32,995 bases of DNA from Abyssibius sp040880065. GTDB lineage: Bacteria; Pseudomonadota; Alphaproteobacteria; Rhodobacterales; Rhodobacteraceae. The notes beneath the pieces were generated by a model. That model saw only the letters and a list, made by a program, of their open reading frames with translations, was not told the origin of the DNA and searched no databases. This document shows, piece after piece, positions 1 to 8,756 of the stretch. Where the stretch lies: contig JBBDJE010000022.1 in the NCBI GenBank assembly GCA_040880065.1, positions 1 to 32,995 on the forward strand. The letters run 5' to 3'. The position numbers and the translations under genes were made by a program. Numbering within the stretch: position 1 is the stretch's first letter; each line of letters opens with the position of its first letter.

Positions 1-1
1 T

Positions 2-274
2 GACGATGATGAAGACGACGATGACGATGATGATGACGACGATGACGATGACGATGATGATGACGGCGAAGTCGAATTCCGTCTGCGCGATGGCACGAAG
101 GTTGAGATCAGTGCCAATGGCCAGAACATCGAGCTGAACTATCCCGACGGCACCAAGGAAGAAGTCGAATTCGGCCGGTATGAGCTGAAAGACGCCAACA
201 ACCGCACGATTTCCGAACGCCCGGCGACGGCAGAAGACTATGCCCGTATTCAGGCATTGATCGACGCAGGCTGA
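2..274 (+). CDS. C-terminal part of an acidic-tract protein (partial)
   Basis: The frame is open from the left edge to a TGA at 272-274, so only the last 90 residues are visible. It begins with about 21 almost uninterrupted Asp codons (one Glu), coded by mixed GAC/GAT. About 69 residues of ordinary sequence follow, with three similar short strands (RLRDGTKVEI, ELNYPDGTKEEVE, GRYELKDANN) and a final helix-like segment AEDYARIQALIDAG. The strands suggest a small repeated beta structure. I do not recognise the family. The acidic run could bind divalent cations or be a flexible linker; this is inference. A strong hairpin follows 22 bases after the stop. Confidence 0.8.
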   Translation, partial: DDDEDDDDDDDDDDDDDDDDDGEVEFRLRDGTKVEISANGQNIELNYPDGTKEEVEFGRYELKDANNRTISERPATAEDYARIQALIDAG

Positions 275-295
275 AGAGCCTGAGACGAAAGACCG

Positions 296-333
296 ACGGC
301 GGCATTACCCTCGCAAAAGGGTAAGGTCGCCGT
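296..333 (+). terminator. Hairpin, probable terminator
   Basis: The arms ACGGCG...TTACCCT (296-311) and AGGGTAA...CGCCGT (318-333) pair around a 6-base loop, with one short internal mismatch region. There is no good T-run, so termination may be weak or factor-assisted. It lies between the acidic-tract gene and the stop of the convergent response regulator and could serve both strands. Confidence 0.55.
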
Positions 334-438
334 TGGCATGTGTTGCCGACATATGCGGCAGCAATTCATGCTGTGAATCTGGGCTATAAAGGCTGTGCCC
401 GGCCAAAAGAACAGCAGCCTGCCTCTGAGCTGCAAGGT

Positions 439-1089
439 CTATTTGCCGCCAAGGTTCCATTCATCGCGCGCGATCAGCGCGGCTTCCACGCGGTTGCGGG
501 CCTGAAGTTTTTGCAAGATGGCCGTCATGTAATGCTTGACGGTCTTTTCCTGAAGGTTGAGGCCAAGCCCGACTTCCTTGTTGGACATGCCTTGCGCCAC
601 CAGCCGCAAGATTTCCTCTTCCCGATGGGTCAATTCGTCAATCGGGCGGCGCTCGGCTGCGCTGGTCTGGCGGCGGCGCATCACGTGCAGCACGCGCGCG
701 GCCAGCCCCGGCGCGATATGGCTTTCGCCCGCTGCAAGGCCGCGCACCGCGCCGATCAGCTCATTCGCGCCAACACCCTTGAGAATATAGCCCCGCGCCC
801 CGGCCTGAAGAGCGGTGAACAGGTCTTCATCCTGTTCCGAGGCTGTCAGCATGGCCACGGCGCAATCGGGCTGGCGGGCAAGAATATCGCGCGCTGCTGT
901 CAGTCCGTTGCCGGGCATGGAAATATCAAGCAACACGACATCGGGGGCAAGCCGGGCTGTCGCCTCGATGGCCTCGCTGGCCGATGCGCAGGCCGCCACA
1001 ACCTCAAACCCGTCCTCCTCGGCCAAAGACATGGCGACGCCATTGCGATAGAGCGGGTGATCATCGGCAATCAGAATGCGGATGGGCAT
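439..1089 (-). CDS. NarL/FixJ-family response regulator
   Basis: This is a 216-residue DNA-binding response regulator. The receiver domain spans about residues 1-120, with acidic pocket D9/D10, phosphoacceptor D55 (VVLLDISMP), T82 and K104. A LuxR-type helix-turn-helix follows at about 150-205 (LTHREEEILRLVAQGMSNKEV, then EKTVKHYMTAILQKL). Its ATG directly abuts the TAA of the upstream kinase gene, so the two are translationally coupled and surely partners. The target genes are unknown. Family and domains are clear; the physiological signal is not. Confidence 0.93.
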   Translation of the reverse strand: MPIRILIADDHPLYRNGVAMSLAEEDGFEVVAACASASEAIEATARLAPDVVLLDISMPGNGLTAARDILARQPDCAVAMLTASEQDEDLFTALQAGARGYILKGVGANELIGAVRGLAAGESHIAPGLAARVLHVMRRRQTSAAERRPIDELTHREEEILRLVAQGMSNKEVGLGLNLQEKTVKHYMTAILQKLQARNRVEAALIARDEWNLGGK

Positions 1090-2457
1090 TTAGGCGGTCT
1101 CCAGTTCCATGTGCAAGCAGGTGCCTTCGGGGGATGTGCGGATTTCAAAGCGGCCGCCAAGGCTTTCGATCCGGTCGGCCAGCCCGCGCAGCCCCATGCC
1201 GCCATTGGCACTGGCCTGGGTAATCTGCGCCCCGCCTGGCCCGGCATCGCAAACATCAACATGAAGCCAGCCCGCCTGCATATGCGCGCGCACGCTTTGC
1301 CCGGCCCCGCCAGCATGTTTGAAGCCGTTGTTCAGCGCTTCCTCGACAAACCGGTGCAGGCAGGTTTTATGTGCATGATCAAGGTCGGGGGTGCCAAGGC
1401 CTTCGGTGTTCAGATTTACCGCGCAATCGCTGCGCGCCGTATGGATTTCGCACACCCGCGCCAGAATGTCTCCCGCGCTCATCGCTTCGATCTCGGGCAG
1501 GGTCAGGCCACGGCACAGGGCGCGGATGGCGTGGATCGCCGCATCAAGCTGGCCGCGTATCGCAGCAATTTCGGGGCTGTCAGCCGGTGTGATACGGTCA
1601 AGCCGCAAGGCGGCAAGCGCCAGATTCTGCGCCGGGCCATCATGCAGATCGGCCGATAGGCGTTTGAGAAATCGTTCGTTCAGCAAGGCCGCGCGGCCCG
1701 ATGCCGCCTGCACGCGCTGGCGCAGGCGCTCATTCTGGGCCGAAACTTCGGTCACCTCGCGCAGGCGGCGGGCCAATTCGCCCTGCTGGGCGGTGATGGT
1801 GCGGCTGCCATTCAGCGTGATGCCGAACAGCAGCCCCGCCATGCCCAACCCTGTGGCGGCCACAACGCCCCAGGTGTTAATACGGGCGCGCGTCAGTTCC
1901 CTGGCAAGGGTTTCGGCCACTTCATAGGTTTCCACCACCGCGATGACATCGCCCGACCAGACGGCGTATACTGGGGAATAAACCTCAATCATCATCGAAT
2001 GCGCCATCAGTTCCCGCGCACTTTCTTCTGAATCCAGAGCGTTGAATTCGCTATATATATTGCCTGCAAAGGCGGAGGTCAGGGCATCGTTTGGCGGAAA
2101 GGTCTGGCCGATCAGCCCTGTTTCGGTTGCATAAAGAACCGTTCCATCGGCGGCCCATATTTTTAACGAGGCGATGCGCGCTGAAATGCTATCTTTTGCA
2201 AACACCTCATCCAGCGCGCGAATGGCGCTGTTGGCCAGTTCGCCACTAACGGCAAGGTCTTGCAAAAGTGGCGCGATCAGGCTTTCCACGAATGTCGCTG
2301 TGGCGGCGGCTGAATTGCGGGTCACCCCATCGGCGATCCGCGTTGAAACCCATGATCCAAGCAGCGCCATGCCCAGAACAAGCACCGGAAACCCCGCCAG
2401 CGCGATGCGCTGGGCAAGGGTGCGTTTGGCCCAGTAACGGCGAAAAGCTGAAAGCAT
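1090..2457 (-). CDS. Two-component sensor histidine kinase, NarX/UhpB type (HisKA_3)
   Basis: This is a 455-residue membrane kinase. TM helices lie at about 16-38 and 197-216 and enclose a periplasmic sensor region of about 160 residues. A coiled linker (about 222-260) leads to the HisKA_3 dimerisation motif with phospho-acceptor H272 (ADLHDGPAQNLA). The HATPase domain has the N-box around N376/N377 (EEALNNGFKHAG), DAGPGG at about 404, and GGMGLRGLADRIESLGG at about 419. The DGPAQ signature and the NarL-type partner define the family. The sensor region has no motif I can name. Next to it is efp, which is functionally unrelated. Confidence 0.92.
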   Translation of the reverse strand: MLSAFRRYWAKRTLAQRIALAGFPVLVLGMALLGSWVSTRIADGVTRNSAAATATFVESLIAPLLQDLAVSGELANSAIRALDEVFAKDSISARIASLKIWAADGTVLYATETGLIGQTFPPNDALTSAFAGNIYSEFNALDSEESARELMAHSMMIEVYSPVYAVWSGDVIAVVETYEVAETLARELTRARINTWGVVAATGLGMAGLLFGITLNGSRTITAQQGELARRLREVTEVSAQNERLRQRVQAASGRAALLNERFLKRLSADLHDGPAQNLALAALRLDRITPADSPEIAAIRGQLDAAIHAIRALCRGLTLPEIEAMSAGDILARVCEIHTARSDCAVNLNTEGLGTPDLDHAHKTCLHRFVEEALNNGFKHAGGAGQSVRAHMQAGWLHVDVCDAGPGGAQITQASANGGMGLRGLADRIESLGGRFEIRTSPEGTCLHMELETA

Positions 2458-2534
2458 GAAGGCCCCGATTGCAGATGCGTATCAGGGCCAGTTTAGGTTG
2501 TTCGTTTTGGCTTGCCTACAGACTTTGGTCTGCC

Positions 2535-3098
2535 TCAGGCGCGCTCGACGTATTCGAACAGCTCGGTATTCACGATAATCGCTTCGCCTTCGCCCACAAA
2601 GGGCGGCACCATAACGCGCACGCCGTTATCAAGCACCGCAGGCTTGAAGCTGTTGGCGGCGGTCTGGCCTTTGACAACCGGCTCGGTCTCAACAATCGTG
2701 CAGGTCACCTTTTGCGGCAAGGTGGCGTTAAGCGCCTCATCCTCGTGATATTCGATCTGGATGGTCATACCGTCTTGCAGGAAGGGGCGACGGTCACCCA
2801 GAATATCGGCGGGCAGTTCGATCTGCTCGTAGGTTTCGGTATCCATGAACACCAGCATGCCGTCGGTTTCATAGAGAAACTGCTGGTCTTTTTGCTCAAG
2901 CCGCACCTGCTCGACCTTGTCGGCGGAACGAAAGCGTTCGTTGAGCTTGGAGCCGGTGCGGATGTTCTTCATCTCGACCTGCGCAAATGCCCCGCCCTTG
3001 CCGGGCTTGACGTGCTGTGTCTTGACGGCGATCCATAGCCCGCCCTCGTGTTCAAGAATATAGCCGGGGCGAATTTCGTTACCATTGATTTTGGGCAT
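2535..3098 (-). CDS. efp: Elongation factor P
   Basis: This 187-residue protein has the usual EF-P length. EF-P enters the ribosomal E site and relieves stalling at polyproline stretches. The N-terminal KOW-like domain carries the modified-lysine loop HVKPGKGGAFAQ with K34 at the tip, followed by NIRTGSKLNERFRS. The middle and C-terminal OB domains include LVFMDTETYEQIELP and a typical VKGQTAANSFKPAVLDNG...VPPFVGEGEAIIVNTELFEYVERA ending. An AAGG upstream of the ATG at 3098 is a reasonable ribosome site. The K34 loop fits lysylation by EpmA, but epmA/epmB are not in this window. Confidence 0.97.
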   Translation of the reverse strand: MPKINGNEIRPGYILEHEGGLWIAVKTQHVKPGKGGAFAQVEMKNIRTGSKLNERFRSADKVEQVRLEQKDQQFLYETDGMLVFMDTETYEQIELPADILGDRRPFLQDGMTIQIEYHEDEALNATLPQKVTCTIVETEPVVKGQTAANSFKPAVLDNGVRVMVPPFVGEGEAIIVNTELFEYVERA

Positions 3099-3160
3099 GA
3101 TTGACCTTGAGGTTACAGCTTTGGCGCGCTTCTAGCCTATTGCACCCCCAAGGCGCAAGC

Positions 3161-3179
3161 TGCGACAGAATTGGTCGCA
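3161..3179. promoter_or_regulatory. Perfect dyad TGCGAC-N7-GTCGCA, candidate operator
   Basis: The half-sites TGCGAC (3161-3166) and GTCGCA (3174-3179) are exact inverted copies separated by 7 bases. They sit in the 148-base divergent gap between efp and soxB, about 68 bases upstream of the soxB start. The geometry fits a dimeric regulator binding site controlling the sarcosine oxidase operon. The role is inferred from symmetry and position only. Confidence 0.35.
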
Positions 3180-3246
3180 AATACGCATGAAACACCTCGA
3201 CCCGTTCTGCAGGCTCACATATGCTGTGCGGGATTTCGGGGGATAT

Positions 3247-4497
3247 ATGCGCTATTCGGCATTTCAGATTTTAAAGCAAGGGCTAACCGGCAACAAGGGC
3301 TGGACGCCTGTCTGGCGCAACCCCACGCCCAAGGCCGAATATGATGTGATCATCATCGGCGGCGGCGGGCACGGGCTGGCCACCGCCTATTACCTCGCCA
3401 AGAACCACGGGCTGAGCAATATTGCCGTGCTTGAGCGGGGCTATCTGGGCGGCGGCAATGTCGGGCGCAACACCACGATCGTGCGCGCCAATTACCACCT
3501 GAACGGCAATTCGGAGTTTTACAGCCATTCGCTCAAGTTGTGGGAAGGGCTGGAACAAGAGCTGAACTACAACGCGATGATGAGCCAGCGCGGCGTGATC
3601 AACCTGTGCCATTCCGATGGGCAGTTTGATTTTTATGCCGAGCGTGGCAACCGCATTCGCGCGCAGGGCGATGATGCCGAACTGCTTGACCGTGAAGGTG
3701 TCAAGAAACACGCGCCGTTCCTGAATTTCAGCAATGAACGCTTTCCCATTCGCGGCGGGCTGTTGCAGCGGCGCGGTGGCACGGCGCGCCATGATGCCGT
3801 GGCCTGGGGCTTTGCGCGCGGGGCCGATATGCGCGGGGTGGACCTTATCCAGAATTGCGAGGTAACAGGCATCGACATCACCGCAGGCCGCGTGACGGGC
3901 GTGCAAACCACGCGCGGCGCCATCAGGGCCAAGCGGGTGGGCATGGCGGTGGCGGGCCGTTCAAGCCAGGTGGGGCAAATGGCCGGGCTGCGCTTGCCGA
4001 TCGAAAGCCATGTCTTGCAGGCCTTTGTGACCGAAGGGCTAAAGCCGATCATCCCCGGTGTCATCACCTTCGGGGTCGGGCATTTCTATATCAGCCAGTC
4101 CGACAAGGGCGGGCTGGTGTTTGGCGGTGATATCGACGGCTATAATTCCTATGCCGCGCGTGGCAACATGCCGATCATGGAACATGTGATGGAGGCCGGA
4201 ATGGCCATGATGCCCGCGCTTGGCAAGGCCCGCGTGTTGCGCGGCTGGGGCGGCATTGTCGATATGACCATGGACGGCTCGCCCATCATCGACAAAACCC
4301 CTGTTGAAGGGCTGTTTTTTAATGGCGGCTGGAACTATGGCGGCTTCAAGGCGACACCGGCCTCGGGCTGGTGCTTTGCGCATCTCATCGCCACGGGCAA
4401 TCACTCCGAACACGCCACAAAACTGCTGATGAACCGCTTCGCGACCGGCCATGTGCTGGATGAAGAGCGGACCGGCGCGCAACCCAACAAGCACTAG
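3247..4497 (+). CDS. soxB: Sarcosine oxidase beta subunit
   Basis: This 416-residue flavoprotein is the catalytic subunit of heterotetrameric sarcosine oxidase. The enzyme oxidises sarcosine to glycine, with the methyl group passed as methylene to tetrahydrofolate. The start at 3247 was chosen because CGGGGG lies just upstream and the length matches the family; an in-frame start at 3187 would add 20 unusual residues. The Rossmann dinucleotide site is DVIIIGGGGHGLATAYYLA. The RRGGTARHDAVAW segment contains the His (about 182) expected to hold covalent FMN by analogy with characterised enzymes. GGWNYGGFKATPASG near the end is the usual flavin-binding C-terminal motif. First gene of soxBDAG. Confidence 0.96.
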   Translation: MRYSAFQILKQGLTGNKGWTPVWRNPTPKAEYDVIIIGGGGHGLATAYYLAKNHGLSNIAVLERGYLGGGNVGRNTTIVRANYHLNGNSEFYSHSLKLWEGLEQELNYNAMMSQRGVINLCHSDGQFDFYAERGNRIRAQGDDAELLDREGVKKHAPFLNFSNERFPIRGGLLQRRGGTARHDAVAWGFARGADMRGVDLIQNCEVTGIDITAGRVTGVQTTRGAIRAKRVGMAVAGRSSQVGQMAGLRLPIESHVLQAFVTEGLKPIIPGVITFGVGHFYISQSDKGGLVFGGDIDGYNSYAARGNMPIMEHVMEAGMAMMPALGKARVLRGWGGIVDMTMDGSPIIDKTPVEGLFFNGGWNYGGFKATPASGWCFAHLIATGNHSEHATKLLMNRFATGHVLDEERTGAQPNKH

Positions 4498-4505
4498 GAG
4501 CCGTT

Positions 4506-4778
4506 ATGCACCTGAACTGCCCTCTTTGCGGCCCGCGCGATCTGCGCGAATTCAGCTATCTGGGCGCGGCCAGGCTGATGGCCCGCCCCGATGCCGATGA
4601 TCAGGCGGCGATGGTGGATTATGTGCATTACCGCGATAACCCCGCAGGTGAAAACGCCGAACTGTGGCAGCACGATTATGGCTGCCGCGCCTGGCTGCAT
4701 GTGCTGCGTAACACGGTTACGCATGAAGTGCTGAGTGTAGCGCTCGCCCGCGACAAAGCGCTGGAGGCGGAGCAATGA
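4506..4778 (+). CDS. soxD: Sarcosine oxidase delta subunit
   Basis: This 90-residue small subunit has the family's N-terminal zinc-binding motif CPLCGPRDLREFSY, followed by YVHYRDNPAGENAELWQHDYGCRAWLHVLRNTVTHEV. In the known tetramer it binds zinc and helps hold the alpha and beta subunits together. AGGAG, overlapping the soxB stop (tAGGAG), lies about 5 bases upstream of the ATG. The 3' end overlaps soxA by 4 bases (ATGA), a sign of translational coupling. Confidence 0.95.
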   Translation: MHLNCPLCGPRDLREFSYLGAARLMARPDADDQAAMVDYVHYRDNPAGENAELWQHDYGCRAWLHVLRNTVTHEVLSVALARDKALEAEQ

Positions 4779-7711
4779 GCCGTTTGCCAAAAGGCGGGTT
4801 GATCGACCGCAGCCGCTCGATCCCCTTTTCGTTTGACGGTGCGACTCTCACCGGCCATCCGGGCGACACACTCGCCTCGGCGCTGCTGGCCAATGATGTG
4901 CGGCTGGTCGGGCGCAGCTTCAAATACCACCGCCCGCGCGGTATTCTGAGCGCGGGCAGCGAAGAGCCCAACGCGCTGGTTGAACTGGGCGAAGGGGCGG
5001 CACGCCTGCCCAACACCCGCGCCACAACCCAGGAGCTTTTTGCCGGGCTGGTCGCCACAAGCCAGAACCGCTGGCCCAGTCTGAAGCGCGATATACTGGC
5101 GGTGAATGACCTGATGGCGCCGTTCTTCGGTGCGGGGTTCTATTACAAAACCTTCATGTGGCCCAAACGGTTCTGGGAGTCGGTGTATGAGCCGATCATC
5201 CGCCGCGCCGCCGGGCTTGGCCGCCTGTCGGGCCTGCCCGACCCCGACCATTATGACAAGGGGTTCTTGCATTGCGATCTGCTGGTCATTGGCGCTGGCC
5301 CTGCCGGGCTTATGGCCGCGCTGGCGGCGGGGCGGGCCGGTGCGCGGGTTATTCTTGCCGATGAAGCGGCGCAAATGGGCGGGCGGTTGCTGGCTGAACG
5401 ATTGGAGCTTGGCGGCAGCGCGGGGCATGAATGGGCGGCAGGTGTTGCAGCCGAACTGGCCAGCCTGCCGAATGTGCGGCTGATGCCACGCACGGCGGTG
5501 ACGGGGGCGTATGACCACGGCGCGTTCGGCGCGCTGGAGCGTGTGGCCGACCATCTGGCCGCAGCGCGCGGCGCGCCACGCCAGATTTTCTGGCGCATTC
5601 AGTCGCGCCGCGCCATTCTGGCCGGTGGCGCGATTGAGCGGCCTATAGCATTCGCCAATAACGACCGCCCCGGCATTATGCTGGCCGGTGCCGTGCGCCG
5701 CTACATCAACCAATATGGCGCGGCGCCCGGCGCGCGCGTGGCGGTGTTTGCCAACAGTGATGAAGGCGCGCGCAGCGTGGTCGATTTGCAGGCGGCGGGG
5801 GTGGAGGTTACGGCACTGATAGACGCCCGCCCTGACGCGAAAGCACCTGATGGCGTGCCGCATTTCGCGGGTGCTTTGGTCACAAACACGCGCGGGCGGC
5901 TGGGGCTGAAATCTGTCACCATTCGCACTGCTTCAGGTGGGGTTGAAACCATTGCAGCCGATTGTCTTGCTATGTCTGGCGGCTGGAACCCGAATGTGCA
6001 TCTTACCTGCCACCAGAATGCGCGGCCCGTTTGGCGTGATGACATTGCCGCCTTTGTTGCGCCGGATGGGGCCGTGCCGGGGCTTGTTGCGGCCGGTGCG
6101 GCGGCGGGGGCGTTTTCAACCCATGCAGCGCTGCAAACCGGGCTGGATGCGGCGAAGGCGGCGCTGACCGACCTGGGGCTAAAGTCTGGCAAGACCCCGC
6201 TGCCCAAGGCCGAAGACGCACCGTGCGACCTGACCCCGCTTTGGCATGTGGCGGGCAAGGGGCGCGCATGGCTTGATTTTCAGAACGATGTCACCGTCAA
6301 AGATGTGAAACAGGCCCATGCCGAGAATTTCATCCCCGTCGAGCACTTGAAGCGCTACACCACGCTCGGCATGGCAACCGATCAGGGCAAGCTTTCCAAC
6401 ATCGCGGGGCTAGCGATTATGGCGGAGTTGACGGGCCGCAGCATTCCTGAGGTTGGCACCACCACCTATCGCCCGCCCTATGTGCCGGTGCAAATCGCAG
6501 CACTTGGGGCGCATGGCGAAGGGCAGGGCTTTGCACCCCATCGCCAGACACCGTCGGATGCCCTGTCGCGCGAGCGCGGCGCAAGCTGGCTGGAAGCCGG
6601 GCTATGGCACCGCGCGGCATGGTATCCGCAAACTGGCGAAAGTTTCTGGCGGCAATCCTGCGAACGCGAGGTTGGCTGGGTGCGCAACGCGGTCGGCATT
6701 TGCGATGTGACCACCTTGGGCAAGATCGACATTCAGGGGCCGGATGCGGCGGCGTTTCTGGATTTCGTTTACACCAACACCATGTCAACGCTCAAGCCGA
6801 ACCGCGTGCGTTATGGGCTGATGCTGCGCGAAGATGGCACGGTGATGGATGACGGCACCTGCGCGCGGCTTGGCGCGGCACATTTCGTCATTACCACCAC
6901 CACGGCGGCGGCGGGGCCGGTCATGGCGCATCTGGAATTTGTCGCGCAGGTTTTGTGCCCGCGCCTGGATGTGCAGATGGTTTCGGTCACCGAGCAATGG
7001 GCGCAGTTTGCCATCGCCGGGCCGAAGTCGCGCGAGCTTCTGAACGGGCTGCTCGACGCGCAGGTTGATAATGACAGCTTCCCCTATATGGGCTGCGGGC
7101 CGGTGTCGCTGGGTGGTGTCGCAGCGCGACTGTTTCGCATTTCGTTCTCGGGCGAACATGCCTACGAGTTGGCCGTGCCCGCGCGCTATGGCGACAGTCT
7201 GGCCCGCCTGCTTGTGGCGCGGGCAGATGCGCTGGGCGGCGGGCTTTACGGGATGGAGGCGCTGAACGTGCTGCGCATCGAGAAAGGCCATATCACCCAT
7301 GCCGAGATTGACGGGCGCTATAGCGCCTTTGACATTTCCATGCCGCGGATGGTTGCGGCGGGGAAAGACTGTATAGGCAAGGCAATGGCCGCGCGCCCCG
7401 GCATGGTCGAACCCGCCCGCCCGCAGCTTGTGGGGCTAAAGCCCGCAGGCGTGGTCAAACACCTCAAAGCCGGTGCGATCATGGTGGAGGTTGACGGCGC
7501 GCCCGTGCGCGAACAAATCAAAGGGCATGTCACATCTGCCTGCTTCTCACCCACGCTTGGCCACCCGATTGCGCTGGCCTATGTTGCCGGTGGTGTGGCG
7601 CGGATTGGCGATACGATCCGCGCGGTCGATCTGCTCGGCGGGGTCGATACGCTGTGCGAAATCGTTGCATTGCCGTTTTATGACCCTGAAGGAGGGCGCT
7701 TGCGTGGATAA
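4775..7711 (+). CDS. soxA: Sarcosine oxidase alpha subunit
   Basis: This 978-residue protein has the family's full length. The N-terminal 2Fe-2S-like fold (about 17-100, PFSFDGATLTGHPGDTLASALLAN) lacks cluster cysteines, as is usual for this subunit. A Rossmann segment DLLVIGAGPAGLMAAL follows at about 168-183 and should bind NAD+. The last 390 or so residues, from about 585, are a GcvT-like aminomethyltransferase domain (WLEAGLWHRAAWYPQ, VGICDVTTLGKIDIQGPDAAAFLDF, GMEALNVLRIEKGHITHAEIDGR). That domain receives the methylene group onto tetrahydrofolate. It overlaps soxD by 4 bases and soxG by 8. Confidence 0.96.
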   Translation: MSRLPKGGLIDRSRSIPFSFDGATLTGHPGDTLASALLANDVRLVGRSFKYHRPRGILSAGSEEPNALVELGEGAARLPNTRATTQELFAGLVATSQNRWPSLKRDILAVNDLMAPFFGAGFYYKTFMWPKRFWESVYEPIIRRAAGLGRLSGLPDPDHYDKGFLHCDLLVIGAGPAGLMAALAAGRAGARVILADEAAQMGGRLLAERLELGGSAGHEWAAGVAAELASLPNVRLMPRTAVTGAYDHGAFGALERVADHLAAARGAPRQIFWRIQSRRAILAGGAIERPIAFANNDRPGIMLAGAVRRYINQYGAAPGARVAVFANSDEGARSVVDLQAAGVEVTALIDARPDAKAPDGVPHFAGALVTNTRGRLGLKSVTIRTASGGVETIAADCLAMSGGWNPNVHLTCHQNARPVWRDDIAAFVAPDGAVPGLVAAGAAAGAFSTHAALQTGLDAAKAALTDLGLKSGKTPLPKAEDAPCDLTPLWHVAGKGRAWLDFQNDVTVKDVKQAHAENFIPVEHLKRYTTLGMATDQGKLSNIAGLAIMAELTGRSIPEVGTTTYRPPYVPVQIAALGAHGEGQGFAPHRQTPSDALSRERGASWLEAGLWHRAAWYPQTGESFWRQSCEREVGWVRNAVGICDVTTLGKIDIQGPDAAAFLDFVYTNTMSTLKPNRVRYGLMLREDGTVMDDGTCARLGAAHFVITTTTAAAGPVMAHLEFVAQVLCPRLDVQMVSVTEQWAQFAIAGPKSRELLNGLLDAQVDNDSFPYMGCGPVSLGGVAARLFRISFSGEHAYELAVPARYGDSLARLLVARADALGGGLYGMEALNVLRIEKGHITHAEIDGRYSAFDISMPRMVAAGKDCIGKAMAARPGMVEPARPQLVGLKPAGVVKHLKAGAIMVEVDGAPVREQIKGHVTSACFSPTLGHPIALAYVAGGVARIGDTIRAVDLLGGVDTLCEIVALPFYDPEGGRLRG

Positions 7712-8279
7712 AATCACCCTTACCGCCCGCGATGCGTTTACGGGCATGGGCCTGCCACATGCGGCGGGCACTGCCAGCCTGCACGCCGATACGCCCCCCA
7801 GTTTGGTGGCGATTGCGCCTTTTGCGGGGCAGGAAAGCGCAGTTTCGGCAGAATTGAAAAAGCTGGGCGGCGGGGCGCTGCCCGCTGCAGGGCATTCAGC
7901 ACCGGGCAAGGCGATGGCCCTTTGGTGGAGCGGGCATGGCCAGTGGCTTGCGCTGGGCGCAGAGCTTGGCACATTGCAAGCCGCATTGGCGGGCAAAGCA
8001 GCGGTGGTTGATCAGTCTGACGGTTGGGGCGGCTTTTCGATAACCGGTTCTGTGGCGCGCGATGTTATGGGGCGGCTTTGCCCGCTTGATACCCACCCCG
8101 GCACCATGCCGACGGGCCATGTGGCGCGCAGCCAGTTTGCGCATATGATGGCGGTTATTTATGTGCTGGAAGACGGTTTTCAGGTGCTCGTCATGCGCAG
8201 CTTTCTGAAAACCGCGATAGAGGACACCAAGCGCGCGATTGATACGCTTGCCGCCGAAGCACCGATCAGGGGGCGCTGA
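7704..8279 (+). CDS. soxG: Sarcosine oxidase gamma subunit
   Basis: The GTG start at 7704 is preceded by AAGGAGG at about 7689-7695, which decides the start over longer reading-frame options. It gives 191 residues (VDKITLTARDAFTGMGLPHA...). The protein is GcvT-related, with DQSDGWGGFSITGSVARDVMGRLCPLD and HMMAVIYVLEDGFQVLVMRSFLKT near the end, typical of SoxG. It lies beside alpha in the complex and has no catalytic site of its own. It ends 1 base before the stop of the convergent CnrX-like gene. No glyA, purU or folD follows, unlike some soxBDAG loci. Confidence 0.93.
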   Translation: MDKITLTARDAFTGMGLPHAAGTASLHADTPPSLVAIAPFAGQESAVSAELKKLGGGALPAAGHSAPGKAMALWWSGHGQWLALGAELGTLQAALAGKAAVVDQSDGWGGFSITGSVARDVMGRLCPLDTHPGTMPTGHVARSQFAHMMAVIYVLEDGFQVLVMRSFLKTAIEDTKRAIDTLAAEAPIRGR

Positions 8280-8753
8280 TCAATCGTCGTCATTCCCCCG
8301 GCGCTGCCGGTTTTCAAGCATCCGGGCATAGGCGGCGCGCTCATCCGCGCTCATCATGGTCACGCGGGCCACTAGCGCATCATGGCCAATTGTCTGCAAC
8401 GCGGCGACGCGGCCGCGCTGGCTGGCCAGAAGGTCGGCAAAGGCTTCAGGGCTGAAGGGCTCGGCCCGCAGGGCGCTGGCAAGTGCTGTGGCCAATTCGC
8501 GTTGGCCGCGCAGCCCTTCGCGCAGCCGGTCGCCATGGCCGCGTAATTCGCTGCGCAGCGCGCGCATGTGTTCGGGCGGCAGGCCGCGCATCAGCGCGGC
8601 CATACCGTCGCGGTCGGGCCGCCAAATGGGCCCATGCAGGGCAAAACCCGCCACCAGCCCCACAACAGCCAGATTGGCCGCAAGCGACAGCACCAGCGTG
8701 ATCTTCATCCAGCGCGGGGCTGTTTTGCGGGGCAATGATATGTCGTTGGTCAT
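8280..8753 (-). CDS. Membrane-anchored periplasmic metal-sensor-like protein (CnrX/Metal_resist type)
   Basis: This 157-residue protein has a short basic cytoplasmic N-terminus, one TM helix at about 17-39 and a helical periplasmic domain. The segments LPPEHMRALRSELRGHGDRLREGLRGQRELATAL and MMSADERAAYARML match the periplasmic heavy-metal sensor (Spy/CnrX-like) pattern. Candidate ligands are H62, M63, H73, H124 and M133/M134. It is the last gene of the minus-strand cluster after the sigma factor and the one-helix protein, 3 bases after the latter. In cnrYXH-like systems such a protein senses metal and releases the sigma factor. The family call is fair; the ligand is unknown. Confidence 0.75.
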   Translation of the reverse strand: MTNDISLPRKTAPRWMKITLVLSLAANLAVVGLVAGFALHGPIWRPDRDGMAALMRGLPPEHMRALRSELRGHGDRLREGLRGQRELATALASALRAEPFSPEAFADLLASQRGRVAALQTIGHDALVARVTMMSADERAAYARMLENRQRRGNDDD

Positions 8754-8756
8754 GTC

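Noticed and set aside
340..1659. Long plus-strand open frame of 439 codons opposite the response regulator and kinase
   Set aside because: It lies antisense to two clear genes with full domain motifs. Its translation is low in domain-like pattern and rich in His/Gly/Arg, as expected from a shadow frame in high-GC DNA.
2519..2532. CAGAC-TTTG-GTCTG hairpin as the efp terminator
   Set aside because: The 5-bp stem has no U-tract on the minus strand, so it is too weak to call.
4676..5863. Minus-strand open frame of 395 codons opposite soxA
   Set aside because: The composition is Arg/Gln/His-rich with no motif, and it is fully antisense to soxA.
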